Part shown: positions 19,958-31,215 of the stretch, one piece after another | Position numbering within the stretch: the first letter of the stretch is position 1 | Layout: every line of letters begins with the position of its first letter | DNA from: Bordetella parapertussis | GTDB lineage: Bacteria; Pseudomonadota; Gammaproteobacteria; Burkholderiales; Burkholderiaceae_C | Direction: 5' to 3' | Assembly (NCBI GenBank): GCA_945870575.1 | Contig: CAMBSK010000004.1 | Location: 46,401 to 110,400 of the forward strand | Length of the DNA: 64,000 nucleotides | The notes under the pieces: generated by a model | What the model was told of the DNA's origin: nothing | The model's database searches: none | The model's input: the letters and a program-made list of their open reading frames with translations, nothing else | Position numbers and translations under genes: made by a program

Positions 19958-20947
19958 GTGGTGTCCCTTGCACTAGGGTTCATCGTAGAGCAACTTGGCG
20001 GCAGCTTGCATGGATCGCCTGACACAGTTGTTAGCGGGTTGGCACCTTTGGCTACGGCAGGTAGTAGCGACTTATCCTTTCTCAGCCACCCGAGATACAT
20101 CTCACAACTTAGCAACAGCCAAGCAGCTTGCATCATCGTCGGGCAGGCGCATGCGACATCCGCTATTGAACGCGGCTGTTGTCTGGTGGTCGACAACCCT
20201 TATCTGTACTGGGCAGTATTGACGCAGTTATGGCGTCAACATGTCGTTCCCGACAAGGCGTCCCTATTGATTCACCCGTCCGCAGTTGTTTCAGAGACTG
20301 CCGTCATACATCCGACGGCCCGCATCGGCCCGCTGTGCGTGGTGGAAGGCGGCGCATCCATAGGCGCCGGCAGTTGGCTTAAATCCAGGGTTACCGTTTC
20401 CACCGGGTGTGTTGTTGGTGAAAACTGCATTCTTCATGCAGGCGTGGTGATCGGTGCCGATGGTTTCGGCTTTGCGCTTGACCAGGAGCAATGGATAAAG
20501 ATTGAACAATTTGGTGGCGTACTGATTGGTAACAATGTGGAAATCGGGGCGAACACATGTGTTGACCGGGGCGCCATTGAAGATACGGTGATTGAGGACG
20601 GCGTCAAGCTGGATAACCTGATACAGATTGGACACAATGTTCATATAGGCAAGCACACAGCAATGGCTGGTTGTGTCGGGGTGGCCGGTAGCGCCACAAT
20701 CGGCGCGCATTGCACCGTGGGCGGTGGCGCCGTCATACTCGGCCATTTGGAGCTGGTCGACCATGTGCATGTTTCGGCCGCCTCTGTGGTCAGCCATTCC
20801 TTGCTCAAACCCGGTACTTACAGCGGCGTCTTTCCGATAGACGAAAATGCAGCTTGGCAAAAGAACGCTGCCAGTTTGCGGCAACTCAATGCTTTGCGCG
20901 AACGCATACGCCGGTTAGAAAATAATTTCAATACGTCAGGGTCATGA
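19958..20947 (+). CDS. lpxD: UDP-3-O-(3-hydroxyacyl)glucosamine N-acyltransferase
   Basis: LpxD adds the second acyl chain during lipid A synthesis. The 329-residue product has the N-terminal uridine-binding domain and a left-handed beta helix of hexapeptide repeats, with the catalytic-histidine region near [21 protein letters not shown]. The start is GTG at 19958, 4 nt after the skp stop; a second GTG follows immediately. It overlaps the first possible fabZ start by 4 nt. Confidence 0.96.
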   Translation: MVSLALGFIVEQLGGSLHGSPDTVVSGLAPLATAGSSDLSFLSHPRYISQLSNSQAACIIVGQAHATSAIERGCCLVVDNPYLYWAVLTQLWRQHVVPDKASLLIHPSAVVSETAVIHPTARIGPLCVVEGGASIGAGSWLKSRVTVSTGCVVGENCILHAGVVIGADGFGFALDQEQWIKIEQFGGVLIGNNVEIGANTCVDRGAIEDTVIEDGVKLDNLIQIGHNVHIGKHTAMAGCVGVAGSATIGAHCTVGGGAVILGHLELVDHVHVSAASVVSHSLLKPGTYSGVFPIDENAAWQKNAASLRQLNALRERIRRLENNFNTSGS

Positions 20948-20949
20948 TC

Positions 20950-21387
20950 ATGGATATCCATCAAATATTAAAAATGCTGCCGCACCGCTACCCGTTTTTG
21001 TTGGTGGATCGTGTGTTGCAACTGGATAAGGGTAAATCCATAGTCGCCTTGAAAAATGTCACCATCAATGAGCCTTTTTTCAACGGCCATTTCCCGCATC
21101 GTCCTGTCATGCCAGGCGTGTTGATGCTGGAGGCGCTGGCGCAGGCGGCTGCTTTGCTGTCTTTTCACACCATGGATGTGGTGCCGGATGAAAACACCAT
21201 TTATTACTTTGCCGGCATTGATGGCGCGCGTTTCAAGCGCCCGGTCGAACCTGGTGACGCGTTGACCTTGATGGTTGAACTCGATCGCATGAAAGCCGGT
21301 ATCTTTAAATTCAAAGCCAAAGCCATGGTGGGTGCGGAACTGGCGGTTGAGGCCGAGTTGATGTGCACCATGCGACGTATTGACTGA
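20950..21387 (+). CDS. fabZ: 3-hydroxyacyl-ACP dehydratase FabZ
   Basis: FabZ dehydrates 3-hydroxyacyl-ACP in fatty-acid elongation, competing with LpxA for precursor. The product (145 residues from this start) has [14 protein letters not shown] and the active-site [19 protein letters not shown], with the catalytic His and Glu. ATG at 20944 would give two more residues; 20950 is preferred because AGGG at 20938-20941 is then well spaced. It lies between lpxD and lpxA as usual. Confidence 0.97.
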   Translation: MDIHQILKMLPHRYPFLLVDRVLQLDKGKSIVALKNVTINEPFFNGHFPHRPVMPGVLMLEALAQAAALLSFHTMDVVPDENTIYYFAGIDGARFKRPVEPGDALTLMVELDRMKAGIFKFKAKAMVGAELAVEAELMCTMRRID

Positions 21388-21394
21388 CTTGCCC

Positions 21395-22189
21395 ATGGCT
21401 CAGATACACCCGACGGCTCTGGTAGATCCGGCAGCGCAGATCCATGAATCTGTATCGATCGGTGCTTACAGCATCATCGGTCCTTATGTCCGCATCGGTG
21501 CAGGCACCACAGTGGCTTCGCACTGTGTCATTGAGGGCAAAACCACCATTGGCGAAGACAACCGTATTTTTCAATTCAACTCTCTCGGTGCGGTGCCGCA
21601 AGACAAAAAATATGCTGGTGAGCCTTGTGAACTGGTGATCGGCGACCGCAATACCATCCGGGAATTTTGCACTTTCAACATCGGCACTGCCCACGACCAG
21701 GGCGTGACGCGGGTCGGCCATGACAACTGGTTGATGGCATATGTTCACCTGGCCCATGATTGTCAGGTAGGTAACCACACCATCTTCGCCAACAGCACCC
21801 AGTTGGCCGGACACGTCCACGTCGGGGACTGGGCGATTCTGGGCGGCTTCACCGTGGTGCATCAGTTTTGCCGACTCGGCGCTCACAGTTTTACCGCCAT
21901 GAATTCCTTGTTATTCGCAGACCTTCCGCCGTTTGCCATGTGCCAGGGACAACCGGCGCAGGTGCGTTCCATGAACTATGAAGGCATGAAACGCCGGGGT
22001 TTTTCTGCTGCTCAGATCCAAGCGGTCAAGCAGATGCACAAGGCGCTGTACCGGCAAGACCTGAGCTTGCAAGCCGCGCTTGAGCAAATTCAGGCCATGT
22101 CTGAAACGGACGCAAGCATTGCCGATGTGGTCGACTTGATGTCAAGCTTTCTGGTGCAGGTGTCACCCAACCGCGGCATCATCCGTTGA
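21395..22189 (+). CDS. lpxA: UDP-N-acetylglucosamine O-acyltransferase
   Basis: LpxA catalyses the first step of lipid A synthesis, moving a 3-hydroxyacyl chain from ACP to UDP-GlcNAc. The 264-residue product begins MAQIHPTALVDPAAQI and has the hexapeptide-repeat beta helix, the catalytic His region (YVHLAHDCQVGNH) and the helical C-terminus. The ATG at 21395 fits family starts better than the upstream in-frame TTG at 21380. Confidence 0.97.
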   Translation: MAQIHPTALVDPAAQIHESVSIGAYSIIGPYVRIGAGTTVASHCVIEGKTTIGEDNRIFQFNSLGAVPQDKKYAGEPCELVIGDRNTIREFCTFNIGTAHDQGVTRVGHDNWLMAYVHLAHDCQVGNHTIFANSTQLAGHVHVGDWAILGGFTVVHQFCRLGAHSFTAMNSLLFADLPPFAMCQGQPAQVRSMNYEGMKRRGFSAAQIQAVKQMHKALYRQDLSLQAALEQIQAMSETDASIADVVDLMSSFLVQVSPNRGIIR

Positions 22190-22206
22190 GCCGTGCCGGG
22201 CCAAAC

Positions 22207-23355
22207 ATGACCGACATACCGGCGCTTGACATAGCCATGGTCGCCGGCGAAACCTCAGGCGACTTATTGGCTTCCCTGGTCATTCCCGGCTTGCAACAAC
22301 GCTGGCCTTCCTTGCGCATGGCCGGTATCGGCGGACCGCGCATGCAGCAATCCGGCTTTGTCTCCTGGTGGCCGATGGAAAAATTATCGGTGCGCGGTTA
22401 TGTGGAAGTGCTTAAGCATTACCGTGAAATCGTAGGCATCAGGCGGCAGCTCAAAACCCGTTTGTTAGACGCCAAGCCAGATATTTTTATCGGCATTGAC
22501 GCGCCGGATTTCAACCTGGATCTGGCCCGTGACCTGCGGCAAGCAGGATTGAAAACCGTGCAATTTGTCTGTCCTTCGGTATGGGCCTGGCGCGCAAAGC
22601 GTCTGCAAAAAATCCGCGACAGTGTGGATCACGTGCTGTGCATTTTTCCTTTTGAACCCGATCTGTTGTCGCAATACGGTATTGCTGCAACATTTGTCGG
22701 CCATCCTTTGGCCAACCTGATTCCCGAGCAGGCGGATAAGGCTGCTGCCAGAACACAACTGGGCCTGCCGCAGCAGGCGCGGGTGCTGGCAGTGCTTCCC
22801 GGCAGCCGCAAAGACGAGATTAAACATTTGTTGCCCCGGTTTTTAGCCGCCGTTGAATTGCTGCGCCAACAACAGCCCGATTTGCTGGCTGTGTTGCCTG
22901 TGGCTCCCGGCATGTCCGGCGTGGTCAATGACATCGCCCGGCAATTTCCCGGCGTCCGGCATTTGCAAATCATCCAAGGCCAAAGCCATGCGGTGATGGC
23001 TACTGCTGATGTCGCTATGGTGGCCAGCGGAACGGCTACTTTGGAAGCTGCATTGTTCAAATGCCCCATGGTGATTGCCTATGCCATGCCGTGGTTGAGT
23101 TGGCAAATCATTGAACGCAAACGTTTACAGCCCTGGGTTGGGTTGCCAAATATTTTGTGTCAAGACTTTGTCGTGCCCGAGTTGTTGCAATCACAAGCAA
23201 CACCAAAGGCGCTGGCCCGCTGCGTCACGGATTGGTTAGATCAACCTGACAAAGTGCAGACGCTGCGACACACTTTTTCCCGTTTGCACCAAACGTTGCG
23301 TGCTGACACGCCTAAGGTAGTCACCGATGCGATCGCGCAAATCCTCCAAGCCTGA
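22207..23355 (+). CDS. lpxB: lipid-A-disaccharide synthase
   Basis: LpxB condenses UDP-diacylglucosamine with lipid X to form the lipid A disaccharide. The 382-residue product has [13 protein letters not shown] at the start, [25 protein letters not shown] and the GT-B C-terminal [12 protein letters not shown]. The ATG at 22207 is chosen; an in-frame TTG at 22186 overlapping the lpxA stop is possible. Its 3' end overlaps rnhB by 29 nt. Confidence 0.96.
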   Translation: MTDIPALDIAMVAGETSGDLLASLVIPGLQQRWPSLRMAGIGGPRMQQSGFVSWWPMEKLSVRGYVEVLKHYREIVGIRRQLKTRLLDAKPDIFIGIDAPDFNLDLARDLRQAGLKTVQFVCPSVWAWRAKRLQKIRDSVDHVLCIFPFEPDLLSQYGIAATFVGHPLANLIPEQADKAAARTQLGLPQQARVLAVLPGSRKDEIKHLLPRFLAAVELLRQQQPDLLAVLPVAPGMSGVVNDIARQFPGVRHLQIIQGQSHAVMATADVAMVASGTATLEAALFKCPMVIAYAMPWLSWQIIERKRLQPWVGLPNILCQDFVVPELLQSQATPKALARCVTDWLDQPDKVQTLRHTFSRLHQTLRADTPKVVTDAIAQILQA

Positions 23356-23977
23356 GCAGGTCAAGCTCAACTGGGACCATGGCCAGGTTTTGATTGCCGG
23401 CGTGGATGAAGCCGGGCGCGGCCCATTGGCCGGTCCGGTGTTTGCCGCCGCCGTCATGCTCGACGACCTGGTACCGGTGCGCGGATTGGCTGATTCCAAA
23501 ACGCTCAGCCCTGCCAAGCGCGAAAAACTCTATGACCAGATCCGTGCGAATGCCTTGTGTTTTTGCGTGGCTCAGGCATCGGTAGAGGAAATTGATCAGC
23601 GCAATATTTTGCAGGCCACCATGCTGGCCATGCAGCGGGCGGTTCATGGTTTGCGTTTGAAACCCCGCAAGGTGCTGGTCGACGGTAACCGCTTGCCGGT
23701 GCTGGATGTGCTGGCAGAAGCCATTGTCAAAGGCGACAGCAAGGTGGCGGCCATATCTGCGGCCTCTATTTTGGCCAAGGTAGAGCGGGACCGCTGGTGT
23801 TGCGCTATCGATGCAGACTTTCCTGCGTATGGTTTTGCCAGGCACAAAGGCTATGGCACAGCCGAACACCTGAAGGCTTTGAAAACCCTGGGGCCGACCA
23901 TTTGGCACCGGCGCAGTTTTGCGCCTGTAGCGGCCATGCTGGGTGATACTGCCAAGAGCAAAACACATGGCGCTTAA
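23327..23977 (+). CDS. rnhB: ribonuclease HII
   Basis: RNase HII removes ribonucleotides from DNA and RNA-DNA hybrids. The 216-residue product carries [16 protein letters not shown] with the catalytic Asp-Glu pair, LVDGNRLP with the third Asp and [19 protein letters not shown]. It overlaps lpxB upstream and the methyltransferase gene downstream by 11 nt, so the run is translationally coupled. Confidence 0.96.
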   Translation: MRSRKSSKPEQVKLNWDHGQVLIAGVDEAGRGPLAGPVFAAAVMLDDLVPVRGLADSKTLSPAKREKLYDQIRANALCFCVAQASVEEIDQRNILQATMLAMQRAVHGLRLKPRKVLVDGNRLPVLDVLAEAIVKGDSKVAAISAASILAKVERDRWCCAIDADFPAYGFARHKGYGTAEHLKALKTLGPTIWHRRSFAPVAAMLGDTAKSKTHGA

Positions 23978-24755
23978 ATCCATCAGTTCCAAAGAGAATC
24001 CGCTGTTCAAGCAATTGAAAGCGCTGGCGAATGACAACACCGCTTACCGCCGCAGCAGGCAAGTCTGGCTAGAAGGTGAGCATTTGTGCCAGGCCGCGTT
24101 TGACAGCGGGCTGCGCTTTAGCCAATTGGTATTGCTAGATTCGGTGCAGGCTGACAGTCTTGCCCTCTGGGCAGCGCGTTGCGACACGGTTTTGCAACTC
24201 TCCGCGAGCTTGATGTCAGCACTGAGTTCTTTGCCGTCTCCGTCCTGGATAGGCGCAGTGGTGGAACTGCCGCAAACACATGCCTTGAATTCGCAGGCGT
24301 CTGTTGTGGTGCTTGATCAAGTGCAGGATCCCGGCAATGCCGGCGCTATCTTGCGTTGTGCTGCAGCCTTCGGTTTTAAGCAGGTCAGCACTACCCCGGG
24401 CTCGGTGGCTTTGTGGTCTGCCAAAGTGGTGCGGTCTGCGATGGGCGCGCATTTCGGTTTGCAGTTGAACGAGTCTATGGACGTGGCCGACATCTTGAAA
24501 TTCAATACGCCGGTCTTGCTGACCGATGTTCACCAGGGTACTTACTTGCACGAACTGATGGCTGAAAAAAAACTACCCTGGCCTTGCATCTGGGTCTTCG
24601 GTCACGAAGGCCAAGGCGTCAGTCTCAATTGGCCGGATGACAAGGTGCAGCGCGTCAGAATTGCTCAGCCGGGAGGGCAGGAGTCTTTGAATGTGGCTGC
24701 TGCTGCGGCCATTTGTTTGCATGCCAGTGCCTGTCAACGTGTAGAGAAGTGTTAG
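23967..24755 (+). CDS. TrmH/SpoU-family RNA 2'-O-methyltransferase
   Basis: The 262-residue product is a SPOUT methyltransferase. An N-terminal substrate-binding domain ([23 protein letters not shown]) is followed by motif 1 ([17 protein letters not shown]), motif 2 ([13 protein letters not shown]) and motif 3 ([19 protein letters not shown]), the knot that binds SAM. The ATG at 23967 matches the conserved [10 protein letters not shown] start. Family and context (next to rnhB) suggest rRNA or tRNA 2'-O-methylation; the target nucleotide cannot be read from sequence. Confidence 0.9.
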   Translation: MALKSISSKENPLFKQLKALANDNTAYRRSRQVWLEGEHLCQAAFDSGLRFSQLVLLDSVQADSLALWAARCDTVLQLSASLMSALSSLPSPSWIGAVVELPQTHALNSQASVVVLDQVQDPGNAGAILRCAAAFGFKQVSTTPGSVALWSAKVVRSAMGAHFGLQLNESMDVADILKFNTPVLLTDVHQGTYLHELMAEKKLPWPCIWVFGHEGQGVSLNWPDDKVQRVRIAQPGGQESLNVAAAAAICLHASACQRVEKC

Positions 24756-24764
24756 CAGACGATT

Positions 24765-24917
24765 GCACCGGTCGTAGCGATGAGGCGCAGGGATATAATG
24801 CACAACTTTTACATCAACCGTACGCCCTTCGCTCAAAAAAAAGCCAATCCCCTTGTATAGCAGCCAAAGAGAAGGCCTCTCTTGCACTTGGGGCGTCACC
24901 GAATCTCGGAGATCTGA
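24765..24917 (+). promoter_or_regulatory. carAB promoter and leader
   Basis: A perfect TATAAT lies at 24794-24799, with only a weak -35 at the correct distance. The 118-nt leader contains a short A-run (24836-24842) and the near-palindrome AGAGAAGGCCTCTCT. GGAG sits 6 nt before the GTG start. Pyrimidine or arginine control is plausible for carAB, but no known operator was recognised. Confidence 0.55.
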
Positions 24918-26090
24918 GTGCTTTTGACTCTTCAGGGAAATCGTCCTCCCGCTATTTTGGCGCTATCAGACGGCACGGTCTTCATGGGGCAATCCATCGG
25001 TCATGATGGTCACACTGTCGGCGAAGTTGTTTTCAATACATCCATGACCGGGTATCAGGAAATTCTGACCGACCCGAGTTACTGCCAGCAATTGGTCACC
25101 TTGACTTATTCGCACATTGGCAATTACGGTGTCAACAGCGAAGACAACGAAGCTGACCGCATTCATGCCGCCGGACTGATCATCAAGAATTTACCTTTGA
25201 TGCACTCCAATTTCCGTGCCGACAGCGATTTGACGCATTTCCTCAAAGCGCAGGGGACCGTGGCGATTGCAGACATAGACACCCGCATGTTGACCCGGCA
25301 TTTGCGCGAAAGGGGCGCTCAAAACGGCGCTATCGTGGCATACCCTGCTAAGCATGTCATCACGTCTGAGGACATGGCTCAGGCCGTTGCCCTGGCTCAG
25401 CAAGCTCCGGCCATGAACGGCCTAGACCTGGCGTCCAAGGTCAGTGTTACCCAAGCCTATCCCTGGCGTGAAACAGAATGGCAGCTGGGTGCGGGTTATC
25501 GTAAGCTGGAAAAAGCCAGTTACCGTTTGGTGGCCTACGACTTTGGCGTCAAAAGAAATATTCTTCGCATGCTGGCTGAGCGAGGTTGCGATGTCACCGT
25601 GGTCCCCGCCACAACAACAGCCGAACAAGTGTTGCAGTTAAAACCGGACGGCGTGTTTCTCTCTAACGGTCCTGGCGACCCCGGCCCTTGCACCTACGCC
25701 ATCGAGGCAACGCAAGCATTGCTTGCCCACAAAATCCCTTTGTTTGGTATTTGTCTGGGCCATCAGATCCTGGCACTGGCCTGTGGTGCCACTACCTACA
25801 AAATGAAGTTCGGGCATCACGGCGCCAACCACCCGGTCAAAGATTTGCAGACTTCCCGCGTGTCAATCACCAGCCAAAACCACGGTTTCGCGGTCGATGA
25901 AAAATCGCTGCCCGCACATGTGCGCGCCACCCACGTCAGTTTGTTTGACGGCAGTTTGCAAGGCTTGGAGTTGACAGACCAACCGGCCTTCAGTTTTCAA
26001 GGGCATCCGGAGGCCTCACCCGGCCCGCATGACATCGGTTATTTGTTTGACCGCTTTATTCACTCAATGGCGGTTTCTCAGCATGGCTAA
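24918..26090 (+). CDS. carA: carbamoyl-phosphate synthase small subunit
   Basis: CarA is the glutamine amidotransferase subunit that feeds ammonia to CarB for arginine and pyrimidine synthesis. The 390-residue product has the N-terminal swivel domain ([17 protein letters not shown]) and the class I GATase domain with the nucleophile Cys in [12 protein letters not shown] and the His-Glu pair in [13 protein letters not shown]. The start is GTG at 24918, supported by GGAG 6 nt upstream. The stop overlaps the carB start by 8 nt. Confidence 0.98.
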   Translation: MLLTLQGNRPPAILALSDGTVFMGQSIGHDGHTVGEVVFNTSMTGYQEILTDPSYCQQLVTLTYSHIGNYGVNSEDNEADRIHAAGLIIKNLPLMHSNFRADSDLTHFLKAQGTVAIADIDTRMLTRHLRERGAQNGAIVAYPAKHVITSEDMAQAVALAQQAPAMNGLDLASKVSVTQAYPWRETEWQLGAGYRKLEKASYRLVAYDFGVKRNILRMLAERGCDVTVVPATTTAEQVLQLKPDGVFLSNGPGDPGPCTYAIEATQALLAHKIPLFGICLGHQILALACGATTYKMKFGHHGANHPVKDLQTSRVSITSQNHGFAVDEKSLPAHVRATHVSLFDGSLQGLELTDQPAFSFQGHPEASPGPHDIGYLFDRFIHSMAVSQHG

Positions 26091-29000
26091 ACGCACAGAC
26101 ATTAAAAGCATTTTGTTGATAGGCGCAGGACCTATCGTCATCGGTCAGGCCTGCGAGTTTGATTATTCCGGCGTGCAGGCTTGCAAGGCGTTGCGCGAAG
26201 AAGGCTATAAGGTCATATTGATCAACAGCAACCCGGCTACCATCATGACCGACCCGGCCACTGCTGACGTCACTTACATAGAACCTATCACTTGGAAGAC
26301 GGTCGAAAAAATCATCGCCAAGGAAAAGCCGGATGCGATTTTGCCGACCATGGGCGGACAAACTGCGCTCAATTGCGCTTTGGATTTATGGCGTCACGGC
26401 GTGCTGGACAAATATTTGGGTGCCAACACCGGCAAGCCGGTGGAGTTGATAGGCGCGACACCTGAAGCCATTGACAAAGCCGAAGACCGATTGAAGTTCA
26501 AAGATGCCATGACCAAAATCGGTCTGGGTTCGGCGCGTTCCGGCATTGCCCACAACCTGGATGAAGCTTGGACAGTGCAAAAAACCGTCGGCTTCCCCGT
26601 TGTTATTCGCCCGAGCTTCACTTTGGGCGGCACCGGCGGCGGCATTGCCTACAACCCGGAAGAATTTGAAGAGATTTGCAAACGTGGTTTAGAAGCGTCA
26701 CCCACCAGCGAATTACTGATTGAAGAATCTTTGCTCGGCTGGAAAGAGTACGAGATGGAAGTGGTGCGCGATAAGGCGGACAACTGCATCATCGTGTGTT
26801 CCATCGAAAACCTGGACCCCATGGGCGTGCATACCGGCGACTCCATCACCGTTGCGCCGGCCCAGACCTTGACCGACAAGGAATACCAGATTCTTCGTAA
26901 CGCCAGTCTGGCGGTGTTGCGTGAAATCGGCGTGGACACTGGCGGCTCCAACGTGCAGTTCTCCATCAACCCGGCTGACGGGCGCATGGTTGTTATTGAA
27001 ATGAATCCGCGCGTGTCGCGCTCGTCTGCGCTGGCGTCCAAAGCCACTGGTTTCCCGATTGCCAAAGTGGCCGCCAAACTGGCCGTGGGTTTCACGCTGG
27101 ACGAATTGCGCAACGACATCACGGGTGGCGCCACGCCCGCGAGTTTTGAGCCCAGCATTGATTACGTGGTCACCAAAATACCGCGTTTTGCGTTTGAAAA
27201 ATTCCCGACGGCCGACAGCCGCCTCACCACACAAATGAAATCCGTGGGCGAGGTCATGGCCATAGGCCGCACCTTCCAGGAGTCTTTCCAAAAGGCTTTG
27301 CGCGGGCTTGAGGTTGGCGTTGATGGCATGAATGAAAAAACCCAGGACCGCGAAGTGTTGGAAAAAGAACTCGGCGCACCCGGCCCCGAGCGGATCTGGT
27401 ATGTGGGCGACGCATTCGCCATGGGCATGAGCGTGGATGAAGTCCATGCGCTCACCCGCATAGACCCCTGGTTTCTGGTGCAAATCGAGGACATCGTCAA
27501 AATCGAGCTCGAGCTCGAAACGCACCAATTGGCAGATATCAGCGCGGGCGAACTGCGTTTGCTCAAGCAAAAAGGTTTCTCCGACCGACGCCTGGCCAGG
27601 CAATTGAAAACCACAGAAAAAGCCGTTCGCGAAGCCCGCCATGCGTTAGGCGTGCGCCCGGTGTTCAAGCGCGTAGATACCTGTGCCGCCGAATTTGCGA
27701 CCAACACCGCGTACATGTATTCCACCTACGAGCAGGAGTGCGAAGCTGCACCGACTGACCGAAAAAAAATCATGGTGCTGGGCGGTGGACCCAACCGCAT
27801 AGGCCAGGGCATTGAGTTTGATTACTGCTGCGTGCATGCGGCGCTGGCCATGCGCGAAGACGGCTATGAAACCATCATGGTCAATTGCAATCCGGAAACT
27901 GTGTCTACCGATTACGACACCAGCGACCGCTTGTACTTTGAACCTCTGACATTGGAAGACGTGCTGGAAATCGTCGCCAAAGAAAAGCCCATGGGCGTGA
28001 TCGTGCAATACGGCGGTCAAACCCCTTTGAAGCTGGCGCTGGGCTTGGAAGCCGAAGGCGTCCCCATCATCGGCACCAGCCCTGACATGATTGATGCGGC
28101 CGAAGACCGCGAGCGTTTCCAGCAATTGCTTCACACGCTGGGTCTGCGTCAACCGCCAAATGCAACCGCCAGAACCGAAGAAGAAGCTTTAGAAAAAGCC
28201 AAAGAACTCGGTTATCCATTGGTGGTGCGTCCCAGTTATGTGCTGGGCGGGCGGGCCATGGAAATCGTGCACGAGCAGCGCGACCTTGAGCGTTACATGC
28301 GAGAAGCGGTCAAAGTCAGCCACGAATCTCCGGTACTGCTGGACCGCTTTTTGAACGATGCCATCGAGTGCGATGTCGACGCTATTTGCGACAGCCAGCA
28401 GGTGTTCATCGGCGGCGTCATGGAGCATATCGAGCAAGCCGGTGTGCACAGCGGCGACTCCGCGTGTTCGCTGCCGCCTTATTCCTTGTCTAAAGCAACC
28501 ATTGCCGAGTTGAAACGCCAGACCACCGAAATGGCCCACGGCCTCAAAGTGGTCGGTTTGATGAATGTGCAGTTCGCCATTCAAAAGCGGGATGGCCAGG
28601 ACGTGATTTACGTGCTTGAAGTCAATCCGCGCGCCAGCCGCACCGTGCCCTTTGTCAGCAAAGCCACCGGCATACAACTGGCCAAGGTAGCGGCGCGCTG
28701 CATGGTCGGGCAAAGTCTGGCCTCGCAAGGCATTACCCGCGAAGTGCACCCGCCTTATTACAGCGTCAAAGAAGCGGTGTTCCCATTTGTGAAATTTCCC
28801 GGTGTCGACACCATACTCGGGCCGGAGATGAAATCCACCGGCGAGGTCATGGGTGTAGGACTGAGCTTTGGCGAAGCTTTTGTCAAAAGCCAGTTGGGTG
28901 CAGGTACCAAGCTGCCGCGTCCCACAGATGCGGTGCGCAAAGTGTTCCTAACCGTGAAAAACACAGACAAGGCACGCGCGGTTGAAGTGGCACGGCGCTT

Positions 29001-29337
29001 GTCAGATTACGGCTTTGAACTGGTTGCTACCAAAGGCACCGCTGCCGCCATCCATGCCGCCGGTATCCCGGTGGTGGCGGTCAACAAGGTCACCGAAGGC
29101 CGGCCGCACGTGGTCGATATGATCAAGAACAACGAAATCGCGCTGGTCATCAACACCGTGGAAGAGCGGCGTAACGCCATTGCCGATTCGCGTCAGATCC
29201 GTATTTCTTCATTGCTGGCGCGTGTCACCACCTTCACAACGATTGCCGGTGCAGAAGCCGCAGTCGAAGGCATGAAATACCTAGACAATCTGGATGTTTA
29301 TTCATTGCAGGATTTGCATCTTCAATTGCAAGCCTGA
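26083..29337 (+). CDS. carB: carbamoyl-phosphate synthase large subunit
   Basis: CarB forms carbamoyl phosphate from bicarbonate, ammonia and two ATP. The 1084-residue product has two homologous halves, each with an ATP-grasp domain (first from [20 protein letters not shown], second from [18 protein letters not shown]), an oligomerisation domain between them and a C-terminal MGS-like allosteric domain ([20 protein letters not shown]). The ATG at 26083 gives the standard [12 protein letters not shown] start and overlaps carA. Long antisense frames are shadows. Confidence 0.98.
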   Translation: MAKRTDIKSILLIGAGPIVIGQACEFDYSGVQACKALREEGYKVILINSNPATIMTDPATADVTYIEPITWKTVEKIIAKEKPDAILPTMGGQTALNCALDLWRHGVLDKYLGANTGKPVELIGATPEAIDKAEDRLKFKDAMTKIGLGSARSGIAHNLDEAWTVQKTVGFPVVIRPSFTLGGTGGGIAYNPEEFEEICKRGLEASPTSELLIEESLLGWKEYEMEVVRDKADNCIIVCSIENLDPMGVHTGDSITVAPAQTLTDKEYQILRNASLAVLREIGVDTGGSNVQFSINPADGRMVVIEMNPRVSRSSALASKATGFPIAKVAAKLAVGFTLDELRNDITGGATPASFEPSIDYVVTKIPRFAFEKFPTADSRLTTQMKSVGEVMAIGRTFQESFQKALRGLEVGVDGMNEKTQDREVLEKELGAPGPERIWYVGDAFAMGMSVDEVHALTRIDPWFLVQIEDIVKIELELETHQLADISAGELRLLKQKGFSDRRLARQLKTTEKAVREARHALGVRPVFKRVDTCAAEFATNTAYMYSTYEQECEAAPTDRKKIMVLGGGPNRIGQGIEFDYCCVHAALAMREDGYETIMVNCNPETVSTDYDTSDRLYFEPLTLEDVLEIVAKEKPMGVIVQYGGQTPLKLALGLEAEGVPIIGTSPDMIDAAEDRERFQQLLHTLGLRQPPNATARTEEEALEKAKELGYPLVVRPSYVLGGRAMEIVHEQRDLERYMREAVKVSHESPVLLDRFLNDAIECDVDAICDSQQVFIGGVMEHIEQAGVHSGDSACSLPPYSLSKATIAELKRQTTEMAHGLKVVGLMNVQFAIQKRDGQDVIYVLEVNPRASRTVPFVSKATGIQLAKVAARCMVGQSLASQGITREVHPPYYSVKEAVFPFVKFPGVDTILGPEMKSTGEVMGVGLSFGEAFVKSQLGAGTKLPRPTDAVRKVFLTVKNTDKARAVEVARRLSDYGFELVATKGTAAAIHAAGIPVVAVNKVTEGRPHVVDMIKNNEIALVINTVEERRNAIADSRQIRISSLLARVTTFTTIAGAEAAVEGMKYLDNLDVYSLQDLHLQLQA

Positions 29338-29360
29338 TTTTCAACCTGCTCATACCTGCC

Positions 29361-29837
29361 ATGGCCACCATTCCCATCACCAAAGTCGGCGCTGAAAAGC
29401 TCAAACAAGAACTGCACACCTTGAAAACGGTAGACCGTCCCTGGGTAATCAATGCCATCGCCGAAGCGCGTGCCCAAGGCGATTTAAGCGAAAACGCCGA
29501 ATACGACGCTGCCAAAGACCGTCAAGGTTTTATTGAAGGCCGCATCCAGGAAATTGAAAGCAAGCTGTCCATGTCGCAAATCATCGATCCATCTTCGCTG
29601 GACGCGGGCGGGCGCGTGGTCTTCGGTGCGACTTTAGAGCTCGAAGACGAAGCCTCCGGCGAGCGGGTGAATTACCAGATAGTCGGCGAAGACGAGGCCG
29701 ATTTGAAACTCGGGCTGATCAATATCAGCAGCCCGATTGCCAGGGCCTTGATCGGCAAGGAAGAGGGCGATGTCGCCAGCGTTCAAGCGCCGGGCGGCGT
29801 CAAACAATACGAAATCATCAAGGTTTCCTATATCTGA
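29361..29837 (+). CDS. greA: transcription elongation factor GreA
   Basis: GreA rescues backtracked RNA polymerase by stimulating transcript cleavage. The 158-residue product has the coiled-coil tip [20 protein letters not shown] with its acidic residues and the C-terminal FKBP-like globular domain. It follows carB by 23 nt, the normal betaproteobacterial arrangement. Its last 10 nt overlap the convergent yhbY. Confidence 0.97.
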   Translation: MATIPITKVGAEKLKQELHTLKTVDRPWVINAIAEARAQGDLSENAEYDAAKDRQGFIEGRIQEIESKLSMSQIIDPSSLDAGGRVVFGATLELEDEASGERVNYQIVGEDEADLKLGLINISSPIARALIGKEEGDVASVQAPGGVKQYEIIKVSYI

Positions 29838-30301
29838 TTGTTCTTCTTCACTGATTTTTGTTTGGGTTTGGCGCGTTTGACTTGACCGCCTGCAGCTAGA
29901 CGCTGGTTACCCAAAATCGTCACCCGTTTCATTTCAGGCCGTTGACCGCCACGGCTGCTGTATTTCAGGACTTTGAATTCACGCGGTCCGGGCATTTTGT
30001 CCTGGTCCTGTTTTTTTTCTTTTTCAGGCTGCGGCCGCCATAAGACCAGCAACTTGCCTATGTGTTGAATCGGCGCGGCATTGAGTTGATCGGCCAGAGT
30101 TTGAAACATGAGCTCGCGTTGGTTGCGGTCGTCGCCGAGAACACGGATTTTGATCAAGCCGTGCGCATTCAGCGCGAATTCGGCTTCTTTGGTCACAGCG
30201 GCGCTGAGACCGTCGTTACCGATCATGACAACAGGGTCGAGATGGTGCGCAGCAGCGCGGTGAACTTTTCGTTCAGCAGGGGTCAGTTGGATAGCAGGCA
30301 T
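29828..30301 (-). CDS. yhbY: CRM-domain RNA-binding protein, YhbY family
   Basis: YhbY-type proteins bind pre-50S particles. The 157-residue product has the CRM domain at residues 1-100 ([44 protein letters not shown]) and a basic, lysine-rich tail that is longer than in the E. coli protein of about 97 residues. It is divergent from rlmE with 34 nt between starts, as is common, linking two ribosome-biogenesis genes. Confidence 0.9.
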   Translation of the reverse strand: MPAIQLTPAERKVHRAAAHHLDPVVMIGNDGLSAAVTKEAEFALNAHGLIKIRVLGDDRNQRELMFQTLADQLNAAPIQHIGKLLVLWRPQPEKEKKQDQDKMPGPREFKVLKYSSRGGQRPEMKRVTILGNQRLAAGGQVKRAKPKQKSVKKNNQI

Positions 30302-30335
30302 ACGGGTATTATCTTCCTACACAGAGGGTGTTGAA

Positions 30336-30998
30336 TTGAAAGTCAAAACGCAGAGCAAAAAAGTGAACAAGTCGTGGTTAAACGACCATGTCAACGACCC
30401 TTACGTGAAGATGGCGAAGAAAGACGGCTACAGAGCGCGGGCCGCCTACAAACTCAAAGAAATCGATGAAACCCTGGGCCTGTTCAAACCCGGCATGGTG
30501 GTGGTCGATCTGGGCAGTGCGCCCGGCGCCTGGAGCCAGTACCTCAGGCGTTGCATGGCGCCTGACGGCGCTGCTGCAGGCAAGCTGGACGCTACGCTGA
30601 TTGCATTGGATTTGTTGCCCATGGAGCCGATTGAAGGCGTGCATTTTCTGCAAGGTGACTTCAGAGAACCCGAGGTCTTGGATCAATTAAGCCAGTACCT
30701 GGACGGCAGAATTGTGGATGTGGTGGTGTCCGACATGGCGCCCAATCTGTCCGGCGTCGAATCAGCAGACGCTGCACGCATGGCGCATCTGGTGGAACTG
30801 GCGGTCGAGTTCTGCCTGGTTCACATGAAAAAAGAAGGCGCGTTGGTGGTGAAAGTTTTTCACGGCAGCGGCTACAGCCAGCTGGTCAAACACTTCAAAG
30901 AGACGTTTAAGGTGGTCAAGCCTTTCAAGCCCAAGGCCAGCCGTGACAAGTCGGCCGAAAATTTTTTGGTTGGTATAGGCTTGAAAGTCTCAGGGTAA
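30336..30998 (+). CDS. rlmE: 23S rRNA (uridine-2'-O)-methyltransferase RlmE
   Basis: RlmE (FtsJ/RrmJ) methylates the 2'-O of U2552 in the 23S A-loop. The 220-residue product has [12 protein letters not shown] with the first catalytic Lys, the SAM site [15 protein letters not shown], the catalytic Asp in [11 protein letters not shown] and the second Lys in [11 protein letters not shown]. The start is TTG at 30336, supported by GAGGG about 8 nt upstream. It is followed by ftsH, the classical pair. Confidence 0.97.
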   Translation: MKVKTQSKKVNKSWLNDHVNDPYVKMAKKDGYRARAAYKLKEIDETLGLFKPGMVVVDLGSAPGAWSQYLRRCMAPDGAAAGKLDATLIALDLLPMEPIEGVHFLQGDFREPEVLDQLSQYLDGRIVDVVVSDMAPNLSGVESADAARMAHLVELAVEFCLVHMKKEGALVVKVFHGSGYSQLVKHFKETFKVVKPFKPKASRDKSAENFLVGIGLKVSG

Positions 30999-31050
30999 AA
31001 GGCCTTGCTCAATTTAAGTATTCTTTTGTTTGTTAAATTAAGTTTTATGT

Positions 31051-31215
31051 ACTTTGTAAGAGATCAATTTCCGGCGGTCTGAGTGCATTTATGCAAATTC
31101 CGCACTTTGTACATGGTTCGTGTGAACAGAATCTCCGGTCAAGCCTTGAAAAGCCTAAAATGAACGCAACCTTCTTATCGGCATCTCGCCGGTATCCCTC
31201 TGACTGGAGTTCGCT
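31051..31215 (+). promoter_or_regulatory. ftsH: ftsH upstream region with possible heat-shock promoter
   Basis: The rlmE-ftsH gap holds two copies of ACTTTGTA (31051-31058 and 31104-31111) and a CTTGAAA at 31145-31151, which equals the -35 consensus of sigma-32. A cytosine-poor CAACCTT about 14-15 nt later only weakly resembles the CCCCAT -10. FtsH is heat-regulated in E. coli. I treat this as a suggestion only. Confidence 0.3.

Noticed and set aside
24864..24878. AGAGAAGGCCTCTCT in the carA leader as an attenuator
   Set aside because: The palindrome is short with no loop and no T-run, so neither a terminator nor a known pyrimidine element is supported.
26713..27642. 309-codon open frame antisense to carB
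   Set aside because: It is a shadow of carB; composition is atypical (many His, Phe, Gln) and has no recognisable domain.
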